The notes under the pieces: model-generated
Seen by the model: the letters and a program-made list of their open reading frames with translations, nothing else
Database searches by the model: none
Told to the model about the DNA's origin: nothing
Shown here: positions 27,734 to 36,243 of the stretch, one piece after another
Position numbering within the stretch: position 1 is the first letter of the stretch
Layout of the letters: each line of letters opens with the position of its first letter
Made by a program: the position numbers and the translations under genes
Assembly (NCBI GenBank): GCA_016716675.1
Contig: JADJVG010000012.1
Span: forward strand, 62,001-126,000
Direction of reading: 5' to 3'
Source of the DNA: Hyphomicrobium sp.
Lineage (GTDB): Bacteria > Pseudomonadota > Alphaproteobacteria > Rhizobiales > Hyphomicrobiaceae
Length of the DNA stretch: 64,000 nucleotides

Positions 27734-27993
27734 TTTCGGGACGTCACGTCCTTCAGAATTGCGTTGTCCAGCATCGCTTCGGCGAGCAGCTTCTTGAGCT
27801 TCGCGTTCTCGTCTTCGAGCGCTCTGAGCCGCTTGGCGTCAGAAACGTCCAGCCCGCCGAACTTGGCTTTCCATTTGTAAAATGCCGCACTCGAAATCCC
27901 GTGACGACGGCAGACTTCAGCGGTCGTGCTGCCCGCCTCCTGCTCACGCAGGATCGCGATGATCTGTTCTTCGGTGAACCTACTCTTACGCAT
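27727..27993 (-). CDS. IS3-family transposase OrfA
   Basis: A protein of 88 residues starting MRKSRFTEEQIIAIL, the classic N-terminus of IS407-group OrfA. It contains the helix-turn-helix STTAEVCRRHGISSAAFYKW and a leucine-zipper helix (RLRALEDENAKLKKLLAEA) used for multimerisation. It overlaps orfB by seven bases. It lies close to the right terminal inverted repeat at 28060. Confidence 0.95.
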   Translation of the reverse strand: MRKSRFTEEQIIAILREQEAGSTTAEVCRRHGISSAAFYKWKAKFGGLDVSDAKRLRALEDENAKLKKLLAEAMLDNAILKDVTSRKW

Positions 27994-28109
27994 CGTCCGT
28001 CTCCTCTCTGGAGGTTACGGACTCTACCCAATTTTGGAGGAGTTGGCGGGTCTCAGACCAGCCGGGATGACGTTCATCGAGGTGTGATGAGTGCGCACCA
28101 CATCACCAC

Positions 28110-28136
28110 CGTCATCTCTGCCTTTGCGGGATGACG
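28110..28136. repeat. Small palindrome of the same repeat type
   Basis: CGTCATC at 28110-28116 and GATGACG at 28130-28136 form an inverted pair around TCTGCCTTTGCGG. It lies between the IS and hemB and resembles the ends of the dispersed palindromes. Confidence 0.5.
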
Positions 28137-28168
28137 TCGATGTTGTGCAGCAGGCGCGTCTGCTGCGA

Positions 28169-29230
28169 TTAGGTTTTGCGCAGCAGCTTGGCGGCATGTG
28201 GGGCGAAGTATGTCAGCACTGCTGATGCCCCGGCGCGTTTGAACGCGAGCAGGCTTTCGAGCACGCACTTGTCGAGATCAAGCACGCCCTTTTCGGCTGC
28301 CGCGACGATCATCGCGTATTCGCCGGACACCTGATAGGCGAGCGTCGGCACCTTGAACGTTTCCGAGACGCGCCGGACGATGTCGAGATACGGCATGCCC
28401 GGTTTCACCATCACCATATCGGCGCCCTCGGCGATGTCGAGCGCCACTTCGCGCAGCGCTTCATCGCTGTTGGCGGGGTCCATCTGATAGGTGCGCTTAT
28501 CGCCCTTGAGCAGTCCGCCTGATCCAACGGCATCGCGAAATGGGCCATAGAACGCACTCGCGTATTTGGCGGCGTAAGACATGATCTGGGTGTTGTGGTA
28601 GCCGCCCGCTTCGAGCGCGCTGCGGATCGCGCCAATGCGGCCATCCATCATGTCGGATGGCGCCAGAATGTCGGTGCCCGCTTCAGCCTGCACGAGAGCC
28701 TGTCGGACCAGCGCGGCGATAGTTGCGTCGTTGGCGATTTCGTCGCCTATCAACAGGCCGTCGTGGCCGTGGCTGGTATACGGATCGAGCGCGACGTCTA
28801 GGATGACGCCGACATCCAGCTTCGCGGCCTTGATGGCGCGCGTGGCGCGGCAGACGAGGTTGTCAGGGTTGAAGGCTTCCTGGGCGTCGTCGGTGCGCAG
28901 CTTCAAGTCGGTGTAGGGAAACAGCGCAATCGCCGGAATGCCAAGACTGACGGCAAGCCGCGCGGCTTCGACGATGAGATCGACCGACAGGCGCTCGACG
29001 CCGGGCATGGAGGCGACCGGTTCGCGCTTGGCGACGCCTTCCATGACAAACATCGGCCAGACCAGATCGCTGGGGCTCAACAGCGTTTCAGCAACCAACT
29101 TGCGTGCCCACGGCGCGTTGCGATTGCGGCGCATGCGAATGGCGGGGTAGCTGCCGGGCGCGAGTGTCGGCGCATGGGCATTTGCGCTGGTCGTTGCGGG
29201 GCGTTGCGGCGTCTTATCGCGCGAAGGCAT
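28169..29230 (-). CDS. hemB: Delta-aminolevulinic acid dehydratase (porphobilinogen synthase)
   Basis: A protein of 353 residues that condenses two 5-aminolevulinates to porphobilinogen in the cytoplasm. The two active-site lysines are Lys222 (YAAKYASAFYGPF) and Lys276 (VMVKPGMPYLD). The metal loop VGVILDVALDPYTSHGHDG lacks the three Cys of zinc-type enzymes, so it is a magnesium-dependent form, as in many alphaproteobacteria. A Pro/Ala-rich N-terminal extension of about 30 residues precedes RMRRNRNAPWAR. hemA lies 5.6 kb away on the opposite strand. Confidence 0.97.
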   Translation of the reverse strand: MPSRDKTPQRPATTSANAHAPTLAPGSYPAIRMRRNRNAPWARKLVAETLLSPSDLVWPMFVMEGVAKREPVASMPGVERLSVDLIVEAARLAVSLGIPAIALFPYTDLKLRTDDAQEAFNPDNLVCRATRAIKAAKLDVGVILDVALDPYTSHGHDGLLIGDEIANDATIAALVRQALVQAEAGTDILAPSDMMDGRIGAIRSALEAGGYHNTQIMSYAAKYASAFYGPFRDAVGSGGLLKGDKRTYQMDPANSDEALREVALDIAEGADMVMVKPGMPYLDIVRRVSETFKVPTLAYQVSGEYAMIVAAAEKGVLDLDKCVLESLLAFKRAGASAVLTYFAPHAAKLLRKT

Positions 29231-29406
29231 AGGGGATGTCCGGCTCTGTGGATGGCGGTTTAATCAATTTCAGATCATGGCCGTTAGACCCAAGACCTGC
29301 CCCGACCATCGCCGAGAGCGTGGTGCTTTGGCAAGTCGCCCGTCGCAATCGTGGTTGCGGCCTTTGATTTTAGGCAATGAACGGCCGCGCCTGTTGCGAG
29401 TGCCCG

Positions 29407-30627
29407 TCAGTCGCAGATCTTGGCGACGCGGCGTTGCGCCATATCGATATGGAAATGGTTGCGATGCGCGTTGTTGGCTTCCGGTCCAAGTGTCGTGCCG
29501 AAAATCTGGCAGGCGGCGCGGTGGGCGGCGTGCAGAAATTCGCGCTTACGCAGGGTCTGTGGAGCGGCATCAGAGGTTTCAGATTTAGGGCCGCCGAGCC
29601 TGTCGGGTTCGGCAAAAGAATAATCGCCTTTATCCTGCGCGTCTGGTTTTGCGCCTGGAAGGGTGACCGTGAGTTTCGGAATGCCGTCGATAATGGAGCG
29701 GCGCGCGATGCCGGCCGCAGGGGCGCCGACGTTCGAGGCCGTTGCGCTGGGTGGCGTTGCTGCTGCGTCGTTCTTCTTGGCAAGCTGATTTGCCTGCGCG
29801 GCTTTTTCCGCTGCTGCCTTGATGGCGGCAGCTTTTTCTTCGGCCGCCTTGGCGGCTGCGATTTCCGCGACGATCTCGCGTTGCGGCTTGCCCCAATCAT
29901 CGAGAACGTAGGCCGTCTTTGCGGATGCCGTGACGAAGCCGCGAATATCGAGCGCGTTGGCGACGCCATGCTCGCTGAGCTTACCGCCCTTGCGGCCATA
30001 GGCGTTGCGGCACGAGTACGAGCTCATCGTTTCGATTTTGATGATCTCAGTGTTGAAATTCTTGCGCGCGAGGGGCTGCAGATCGCTTTCCAGCCACGTA
30101 CTCAGCGCTTCAGCCAATTCGCAGGTGACGATGGCGGGCGGCGAAATCGACACCTGAGGCTTGCGGCCAATGCTGATCAGTTGAATGGGGGCCGGCGTTC
30201 CGCAGGCGCCTTGCTTGATCGGCGCTTCCGGGATTGCAATCGCCGCAATCTTCTTGAGGATGATATCGCAGCGCGCCTTGGCGGCGGCGATATCAGCTGG
30301 CGCCCACACCTCAGGCGGCTTGGTTGCAGCCTCTTTTTCAGCTTTGGCTTCTGGCAGCGTTTTCGGCCACGAAGGCGCGATCTGGATCTTGATGCTGGCG
30401 GCGGGGCGTCGCGTGTCCGAGGTAGCTTTGTCGGAGGTCGCTTTGTCCGATGTCGTTTGGTCCTTCGACGCGGCCGGCGTCGCGTTCTGGCTTTTCAGCG
30501 TCTTCTCGGGCGCGTCAGCGGCGTTGGCCGGGACTGTGGCGGGCAGAGCCGCAAGTGCGGCCAATGCAGCAACGACGGCGCGCGCTGCGACTGCGGCCCA
30601 TCGATCATTCAGCTGTTGCCCCTTCAC
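29407..30627 (-). CDS. Exported extensin-like family protein
   Basis: A protein of 406 residues from a GTG start with GGGGGA five bases ahead. A signal peptide runs to about residue 37 (AALAALAALPATVPANA). A Thr/Ser/Lys-rich linker follows. The extensin-like C-terminal domain is split: SSYSCRNAYGRKGGKLSEHG with ANALDIRGF, then NNAHRNHFHIDMA near the end. The His/Asp pattern resembles LAS-type zinc peptidases. Between the two halves sits an Ala/Lys/Glu-rich insertion (about residues 250-285) that may form a coiled coil. A peptidoglycan or envelope role is likely but unproven. Confidence 0.85.
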   Translation of the reverse strand: MKGQQLNDRWAAVAARAVVAALAALAALPATVPANAADAPEKTLKSQNATPAASKDQTTSDKATSDKATSDTRRPAASIKIQIAPSWPKTLPEAKAEKEAATKPPEVWAPADIAAAKARCDIILKKIAAIAIPEAPIKQGACGTPAPIQLISIGRKPQVSISPPAIVTCELAEALSTWLESDLQPLARKNFNTEIIKIETMSSYSCRNAYGRKGGKLSEHGVANALDIRGFVTASAKTAYVLDDWGKPQREIVAEIAAAKAAEEKAAAIKAAAEKAAQANQLAKKNDAAATPPSATASNVGAPAAGIARRSIIDGIPKLTVTLPGAKPDAQDKGDYSFAEPDRLGGPKSETSDAAPQTLRKREFLHAAHRAACQIFGTTLGPEANNAHRNHFHIDMAQRRVAKICD

Positions 30628-30918
30628 TCACGTCCCCCTTCGCGACTATCAAGCCCCTGAGAAGTCACGCTCTCCTGAGACAGATGTCTCCGAAGTGGCC
30701 TCTCATGCTAGCGTCCGGTGCATGCCGGCGCTTGGGCTGTTTGCGATGTGGACAAGCCCCCGCTTGTCGTTGACATCTGGCGTCGAAACACGCTGCGAAT
30801 CAGTCATTCGCAGTGTGACGGCCAATATATGGTCTGTATAGCCGCAAAATATGGCGAAACCAATGGAAACGCGGCATATGTCCGGCGAAACTGAGTATCC
30901 GAAATAAAGGGTGACACG
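30628..30918. promoter_or_regulatory. Divergent intergenic region
   Basis: 291 bases between the extensin-like gene and the CoA hydrolase gene, read outward on both sides. The part next to the hydrolase (30820-30910) is AT-richer. No repeat or RNA gene was recognised. Confidence 0.3.
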
Positions 30919-32055
30919 ATGAGTGACACAGGCAAGGCGTCGTCCAATCAGCACGCGGCCGCACCGGATCAAGCGACCGTCAAGCCGCCTAAGCTTGAAA
31001 TCGGCCGCCGCAGTGCGGTGATGACGATCACGCTCAACCGGCCCGAAGCGCTCAACGCGTTCGACGATGAGATGCGCCAGATATTTGCAGCGGAAGTCCC
31101 CAAGATTGCCCGCAATCCCGATATATATGCCGTGGTCCTGAACTCGACGAGCCCGAAGGCGTTCTGCGCCGGTGGCGACGTGCGCGCGCTCGTCAAAATA
31201 GCCGCCACCGATAAGGCGGTGGCTGCCTCCTACTTTGCCGGCGAATACAGCTTGAACTGGCTGCTCGAATGTTTTTCCAAGCCAACCGTCTCGTTGATCA
31301 ACGGTCTGTGCATGGGCTCGGGCGCTGGGCTTACCTGCTTCAACACGCACCGTATTGCCGGCGAAGCCTATAAGTTTGCGATGCCGGAGACCGCCATTGG
31401 TCTGTTTCCCGACGTTGGCGTTGCCTATGTGCTGGCGCGGCTGCCTTGGCCGATGGGGCTGTATCTCGGGTTGACGGGGCGCATGGTTGGTCAAGCTGAT
31501 GCCTATTGGCTCGGCCTAGCATCCCATTGCATCGGCGCGGCGCACTATCCTCACATCATCGAGCAACTGTCGAACGCAGAGCCGATCGATCCGCTGCTCG
31601 ATAGTTTGCACGAACCGCAAAAGCCCGGGCAGCTTCAGGGCGAGCAGTCCATGATCACGGATTTGTTCTCAGGCGCTTCGCTGGTTGAAATACTGCAAAA
31701 GCTGGCGGCGGCAAAAGGCGCGAGTGAAGCCTTCGCGCAATCAACCCTTGCCGACCTCAGAAAGCGCTCACCTATATCGCTGGCAATTACTGACCGCCAT
31801 ATCCGTTCCGTGCGCCAATTAGATTTGCGACAAACGCTTATTCAGGATTATCGCCTCGCCGTGCGCTGTCTCGAAGCCCGCGATTTTGCCGAGGGCGTGC
31901 GCGCGGCCCTCATCGACAAGGACGGCGCGCCGCGTTGGCAACACGCATCGGTTGAAAACGTAACGGAGCGTGAAGTTATGGCTTATTTTGAACCACTGCC
32001 GGGCGACGACCTCAACCTGCTGGCGCGCGACAAGATGCAGGCCGCCAGAGTCTAG
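30919..32055 (+). CDS. 3-hydroxyisobutyryl-CoA hydrolase (enoyl-CoA hydratase/isomerase family)
   Basis: A protein of 378 residues of the crotonase fold. It should hydrolyse 3-hydroxyisobutyryl-CoA in valine catabolism. Motifs are TLNRPEALNAF, the oxyanion-hole segment AFCAGGDVRAL (residues 81-91), GLCMGSGAGL, and MPETAIGLFPDVG with the catalytic Glu157 and Asp165. The C-terminal LARDKMQAARV is usual for HIBYL-CoA hydrolases. A generic enoyl-CoA hydratase is less likely because of the length and the DVG motif. It stands ahead of ldtR, with a 227-base gap. Confidence 0.88.
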   Translation: MSDTGKASSNQHAAAPDQATVKPPKLEIGRRSAVMTITLNRPEALNAFDDEMRQIFAAEVPKIARNPDIYAVVLNSTSPKAFCAGGDVRALVKIAATDKAVAASYFAGEYSLNWLLECFSKPTVSLINGLCMGSGAGLTCFNTHRIAGEAYKFAMPETAIGLFPDVGVAYVLARLPWPMGLYLGLTGRMVGQADAYWLGLASHCIGAAHYPHIIEQLSNAEPIDPLLDSLHEPQKPGQLQGEQSMITDLFSGASLVEILQKLAAAKGASEAFAQSTLADLRKRSPISLAITDRHIRSVRQLDLRQTLIQDYRLAVRCLEARDFAEGVRAALIDKDGAPRWQHASVENVTEREVMAYFEPLPGDDLNLLARDKMQAARV

Positions 32056-32282
32056 GTGAGAGTTTAGGAGTGCATAAGGAATGTGTGGGATTTTATGGAT
32101 CGCGTTATTGCGATATTAGCTATATCTGCGGGAATACGTCTAACTCCCTTAAAAAACAATTCGCAATCACCCCGGGAAGTATTCTTTTACTATATCTATT
32201 TAATCGTCATTTAGTCCTCTGCGTTATGGTTTGGGCAACCCGGAATAATCGGGAAGCGCGAAACAGGTATGAGGCAGGGTTT

Positions 32283-32792
32283 ATGAGTGTAGCAATCGAT
32301 GTGGCGCGCCAACGCGCGCCGGTGCAGGATGAAAGTTTCCGCACCGAGTATCTCCAGGCGTTGCGTTTGATCGAGCGCCTGCACCGTCTTCTTCTCGATG
32401 TCATCAAGGACGAGTTCGACCGCGAAGGCGGTGCCGAGCTCAACAGCGTCCAGGCATTGTTGCTCTACAACATCGGCGAAAGCGAACTGACGGCCGGCGA
32501 ATTGAAATCGCGCGGCTATTACTTGGGGTCGAATGTCTCCTACAACCTCAAGAAGCTCGTCGATATGGGCTACATCCACTACAAGCGGTCGGATACCGAC
32601 CGCCGTTCGGTACGCGTCAGCCTGACCGACAAGGGCATGGCTGCGTGCGACGTGGTCCACAAGCTCTACCACCGCCAGCTCGGCTCGGTGCAGTCGGTCG
32701 GTGAAATCACCGGCGACGACTTCAAGGGGCTGAACAAAGCCCTGGTGCGCCTTGAACGCTTCTGGTCTGACCAAATCCGCTATCGCCTCTAA
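32283..32792 (+). CDS. ldtR: MarR-family regulator LdtR
   Basis: A protein of 169 residues starting MSVAIDVARQ, with GAGGCAGGG ahead; the open frame upstream is AT-rich and not family-like. The winged helix contains ELTAGELKSRGYYLGSNVSYN and the wing RSDTDRRSVRVSLTDKG. This matches LdtR of Sinorhizobium and Liberibacter, which activates the L,D-transpeptidase gene ldtP and senses small molecules. Here ldtP lies directly downstream, which supports the assignment. The AT-rich 32060-32280 region probably holds its promoter. Confidence 0.88.
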   Translation: MSVAIDVARQRAPVQDESFRTEYLQALRLIERLHRLLLDVIKDEFDREGGAELNSVQALLLYNIGESELTAGELKSRGYYLGSNVSYNLKKLVDMGYIHYKRSDTDRRSVRVSLTDKGMAACDVVHKLYHRQLGSVQSVGEITGDDFKGLNKALVRLERFWSDQIRYRL

Positions 32793-32835
32793 AGGCGCCG
32801 GCGGCTCCGCCCAAGCCCTGAAGACTTGACATAAA

Positions 32836-32867
32836 AGGCCGTCCCGCTCACCAGCGGGGCGGCCTTC
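32836..32867 (+). terminator. Intrinsic terminator after ldtR
   Basis: A 14-base-pair stem with one G-U pair (32836-32849 with 32854-32867) and a 4-base loop CACC. It starts 44 bases after the ldtR stop. The T tract after the stem is short. Confidence 0.65.
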
Positions 32868-33200
32868 GTCGTGTTGGAGGAAGCCACACCATCTCGCGCG
32901 GGTGTTCGCTTGCGGTAAGTCGCTGATGTACAGTAGAAATCGTTCCGTCGCGGGCGGTGTGGCCTTCCGGCAGCGACAGGCGAGAATCGGCTAAGGGGCG
33001 CTTATCCTCCCTCGCTCGCCAATGGCAAAGCCAGTACCTTTGCGCCCACTATGGCGTGGCTGTGGGGCCTCGCCATTCTCTGAATTTGTCGTGTGGAAAC
33101 CATTCGTTAACGCATTTCGCGCAGCCCTAGTGGGTGAGGCGCGGTGCTGGCGCGAACGTTTTGCGAACGGCCCCATGAAGGTAAATTGGAACGGAACGCG
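32868..33200. promoter_or_regulatory. Upstream region of ldtP
   Basis: 333 bases between the ldtR terminator and ldtP. In relatives LdtR binds in this position; no binding site could be fixed by eye. No gene was recognised. Confidence 0.3.
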
Positions 33201-34463
33201 ATGATGACACGCCTGGCGCAACTGGTGCTTGTAACGCTTGTAGCGGTTCTGGGTGCCGCTGCGCCTGCGACGGCACAGGGTTTGGCCTGGATCCAGGCCG
33301 GTCCGGTCGGCGACGGCGCGCGGCCGACAGACACCTATGACCGCGAGTTCATCCGCGAGTGGGAATCGAACCCGCCGAAGGGCTTCGCGACCCTATCTAA
33401 AAACAACATTGAGCCGACCAAGGCCGCGATCAAGCGTTATGCGGACATCGTGGCGGCGGGTGGCTGGGCGGCGGTCCCGGACGTGCCGATGCAGGCTGGC
33501 GGGAGCTATCCGGCGGCCCCATTGCTGCGCGCGCGTCTGGCGGGTTCTGGCGATCTGAGGGCCGACGATACGTCATCGACGAGCTTCGATTTTGAACTGG
33601 AAAAGGCCATCAAGCGCTTCCAGGCTTCGAACGGCCTGACACCGACGGGCATTGTCGATAAGCGCACGATCGCGGCGCTGAATGTTCCGGCCGACGCGCG
33701 GCTGAAGCAATTGAAGGTCAATCTTGGCCGCTTGACGGAACTGTCCAGCTCGCTCGCCAAGAAATACGTGATGGTCAACATTCCCGCTGCGCAGATTGAG
33801 GCTGTCGAGAACGGCCAGATCGTTGCGCGCTATGCGGGCGTTGTCGGCAAAATCGATCGCCAGACGCCGTTGCTGCGTTCGAACATCACCGATCTCAACT
33901 TCAATCCGATGTGGCGGGTGCCGCCGACGGTTGAGTCCGAAGACCTTATTCCCCGTGGCCGTCAGATGCAGAAGAAGGACCAGAACGTCCTTCGCAAATT
34001 CCACATCGATGCCTACGACGGTTCCGGCAAGAAGGTCGATCCGGATAACGTCGACTGGAACAATGTGCGCCCGGGCATGTATTCGTACAGCCAGCAGCCG
34101 GGCAAAGAAAATCCGCTTGGGTTCTTGAAAATCAACTTCCCCAACGGACACTCGGTTTACATGCACGATACGCCGTCGGACACGATCTTCGGGCGTAATT
34201 TCCGCTCGGCGAGTTCCGGCTGCATCCGCGTGCGCAATATCGAACATCTCGCCACCTGGCTGGTGAGCGATCAGGGCGGATGGGACGGCGATCGCGTCGC
34301 CAAGATGAAGGAGTCGGGCGAACGACTCGATCTCCGTTTGAAGAAGCCGGTGCAATTGAATTTCGTCTACGTGACGGCGTGGGCAACGGAAGATGGCGTC
34401 GTGCAGTTCCGTCGCGATCTCTATCAACGTGACGGTGTAGGCGCGGTCGCATCGGCCTATTGA
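33201..34463 (+). CDS. ldtP: L,D-transpeptidase LdtP
   Basis: A protein of 420 residues. The signal peptide is LAQLVLVTLVAVLGAAAPATAQG. A peptidoglycan-binding module (FELEKAIKRFQASNGLTPTG) is followed by a YkuD catalytic domain with His322 in YMHDTPSD and Cys341 in SASSGCIRVRN. It should form 3-3 crosslinks in peptidoglycan or attach proteins to it, in the periplasm. Its position behind ldtR matches the LdtR-controlled transpeptidase of Rhizobiales. Either of two adjacent ATG codons may start it. Confidence 0.9.
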   Translation: MMTRLAQLVLVTLVAVLGAAAPATAQGLAWIQAGPVGDGARPTDTYDREFIREWESNPPKGFATLSKNNIEPTKAAIKRYADIVAAGGWAAVPDVPMQAGGSYPAAPLLRARLAGSGDLRADDTSSTSFDFELEKAIKRFQASNGLTPTGIVDKRTIAALNVPADARLKQLKVNLGRLTELSSSLAKKYVMVNIPAAQIEAVENGQIVARYAGVVGKIDRQTPLLRSNITDLNFNPMWRVPPTVESEDLIPRGRQMQKKDQNVLRKFHIDAYDGSGKKVDPDNVDWNNVRPGMYSYSQQPGKENPLGFLKINFPNGHSVYMHDTPSDTIFGRNFRSASSGCIRVRNIEHLATWLVSDQGGWDGDRVAKMKESGERLDLRLKKPVQLNFVYVTAWATEDGVVQFRRDLYQRDGVGAVASAY

Positions 34464-34811
34464 GGCGCAGGCGATCCAAACGCCGAATTGCGCGAACGAT
34501 TTCGGCCACATTTCGCAACTGCGAAGGCGCGTTGAGCCCCACGCGTCTGGGTATTTTTGCGAGTTTCACAAACCTGCGACGGCATGGCTAACTGATCTCC
34601 GTCAGAGGCTTGACTTTGGTCAATTCACCGACGGTTCAGGTCGACTAACCAATATCTCGTTTCAAAGATTGGCCGTTGCGGATTCTGTGATTTTGACGAG
34701 TAGCTTCGGCGGCTGATGGCCTTGGAAACGCGCGCGACGAAACGAGCACTAGCCCGCACAGGCTAGTCGCGCGATAAGGGTAAAAAAGTGCCTTGGGAGT
34801 GAAGATCGTTC
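34464..34811. promoter_or_regulatory. Region between ldtP and hemA with a 7-bp palindrome
   Basis: 348 bases without a gene. An inverted repeat ACTAGCC (34748-34754) and GGCTAGT (34761-34767) with a six-base centre lies 44 bases ahead of the hemA start, and could be an operator or a weak terminator. A second pair TTGAC/GTCAA lies near 34611-34624. Confidence 0.35.
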
Positions 34812-36044
34812 ATGACCTATGGTGACAAACGCGGCGCCGCTCTTGAAGCTGTCAAGCGTGAGGGTCGTTACCGTGTATTCGCAGACCTGAAACGCCGCCG
34901 CGGGTTGTTTCCAAAGGCAGATGTTCAGACCGGCGTAGACAGCCGTCAGATCACCGTGTGGTGCTCGAACGACTATCTGGGCATGGGGCAGAACCCCAAA
35001 GTGATCGCTGCCATGCATGAGGCGATCGAGACGGTCGGCGCTGGTTCTGGCGGAACGCGCAACATTTCCGGCACCACGCATTATCACGTCGAGCTCGAAC
35101 ACGAGATTGCGGATTTGCACGGCAAGGAAGCCGCGCTGCTGTTCACGTCGGCGTTCGTCGCCAACGAAGCGGCGCTGTCGACACTGGTTCAGTTGCTGCC
35201 CGGCAGCATCGTGTTCTCTGACGAGAAGAACCACGCGTCGATGATTGCCGGCATCCGCAACGGTCGCGGGCCGAAGCAGATCTTCCTGCACAACAACGTC
35301 GCCGATCTCGAAGCCAAGCTGCAGTCGGTGCCGCTCGAGACGCCGAAGATCATTGCGTTCGAGAGCGTCTATTCGATGGACGGCCACGTCTCGCCGATCG
35401 CCAAGATCTGCGACCTGGCCAAGAAGTACAACGCGCTCACCTATCTTGATGAAGTTCACGCCGTCGGCCTCTACGGCCCGCGCGGCGGCGGTATCTCTGA
35501 GCGCGATGGCGTGATGGACCGTGTTGACGTCATCAACGGCACGCTCGCCAAGGGGTTCGGCGTCATGGGAGGTTATATCGCCGCCTCGCGCACGCTCTGC
35601 GATGCGGTTCGCTCATATGCGCCGGGCTTCATTTTCACGACGTCGCTTGCGCCTGTAATCGCTGCCGGAGCGCTCGCCTCGGTGCGCCACCTGAAAACGA
35701 GCAACGTTGAGCGCGAAAAGCACCAGGAGCGCGCTCGCACGCTGAAGCGCCGCCTGATGGCTGCCGATTTGCCGGTTATCTCGGGCCCGAGCCACATCGT
35801 GCCAGTGCTGGTTGCCGATCCGGTCCGCTGCAAGCATCTGACGGACATCCTGCTGTACCAACACGGGATTTACGTGCAGCCGATCAACTATCCGACGGTT
35901 CCGCGCGGCACCGAGCGCCTGCGCTTGACGCCGTCGCCGCAGCACACCGACGCCGATATGGATCATCTGGTCCATTCGTTGACAGAGCTGTGGGCCAAGT
36001 GCCCGATCGCACTGGAAGAAACCCTGCGTCAGGCAGCCGAGTGA
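34812..36044 (+). CDS. hemA: 5-aminolevulinate synthase
   Basis: A protein of 410 residues that condenses glycine and succinyl-CoA to 5-aminolevulinate, the Shemin entry to haem, cobalamin and other tetrapyrroles. It is a PLP enzyme of fold type I. Seen are CSNDYLGMG, GSGGTRNISGTTHYH, YLDEVHAVGLYG with Asp213 and His216, and the Schiff-base Lys247 in GTLAKGFGVMGGY. Length is normal. It shares its region with glyA, which makes the substrate glycine, and the B12-dependent NrdJ in this window depends on the same pathway. Confidence 0.97.
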   Translation: MTYGDKRGAALEAVKREGRYRVFADLKRRRGLFPKADVQTGVDSRQITVWCSNDYLGMGQNPKVIAAMHEAIETVGAGSGGTRNISGTTHYHVELEHEIADLHGKEAALLFTSAFVANEAALSTLVQLLPGSIVFSDEKNHASMIAGIRNGRGPKQIFLHNNVADLEAKLQSVPLETPKIIAFESVYSMDGHVSPIAKICDLAKKYNALTYLDEVHAVGLYGPRGGGISERDGVMDRVDVINGTLAKGFGVMGGYIAASRTLCDAVRSYAPGFIFTTSLAPVIAAGALASVRHLKTSNVEREKHQERARTLKRRLMAADLPVISGPSHIVPVLVADPVRCKHLTDILLYQHGIYVQPINYPTVPRGTERLRLTPSPQHTDADMDHLVHSLTELWAKCPIALEETLRQAAE

Positions 36045-36079
36045 TCGGCTGCCACCGTGGCGTCGTAGCATCCCCACCT

Positions 36080-36167
36080 GGGTAGGTTTCCGCGCCGTTT
36101 TTACGCGGGCGAAGCTACCCTATAGGGTGTTGAGCCGGCCCCTGCGGCGACCTACTATCGTCGCAGG
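36080..36167 (+). promoter_or_regulatory. Structured leader upstream of glyA with alternative hairpins
   Basis: GGGTAG (36080-36085) pairs with CTACCC (36115-36120), supported by an inner CGCG/CGCG pair. The right arm also belongs to the perfect 12-base palindrome ACCCTATAGGGT (36117-36128), so the two structures exclude each other. A third hairpin pairs 36141-36150 with 36158-36167. It could be a hemA terminator, a glyA leader or both. No known riboswitch class was recognised. Confidence 0.4.
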
Positions 36168-36243
36168 TTCGCGCGGACTAGGGACGGCGTCCTGAAGTCC
36201 TGCTCAATGTCTTCAAACCCGTCAAAAACAGAGGGAACGACCC

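Larger units (their letters stand above)
26832..28060 (-). mobile_element. IS3-family insertion sequence (IS407-like), complete
   Basis: 1229 bases. The ends are inverted repeats beginning TGGTCTGAGACC on both sides, with further CTCCTCC matches inside. The element is flanked by the 4-base direct repeat GCCG (26828-26831 and 28061-28064), the target-site size of IS407-group elements. It holds two overlapping transposase frames, both undamaged. Insertion is therefore probably recent and the element may still be active. Confidence 0.9.

Noticed and set aside
30703..31494. 263-codon minus-strand open frame
   Set aside because: It is antisense to the 3-hydroxyisobutyryl-CoA hydrolase gene, with no domain.
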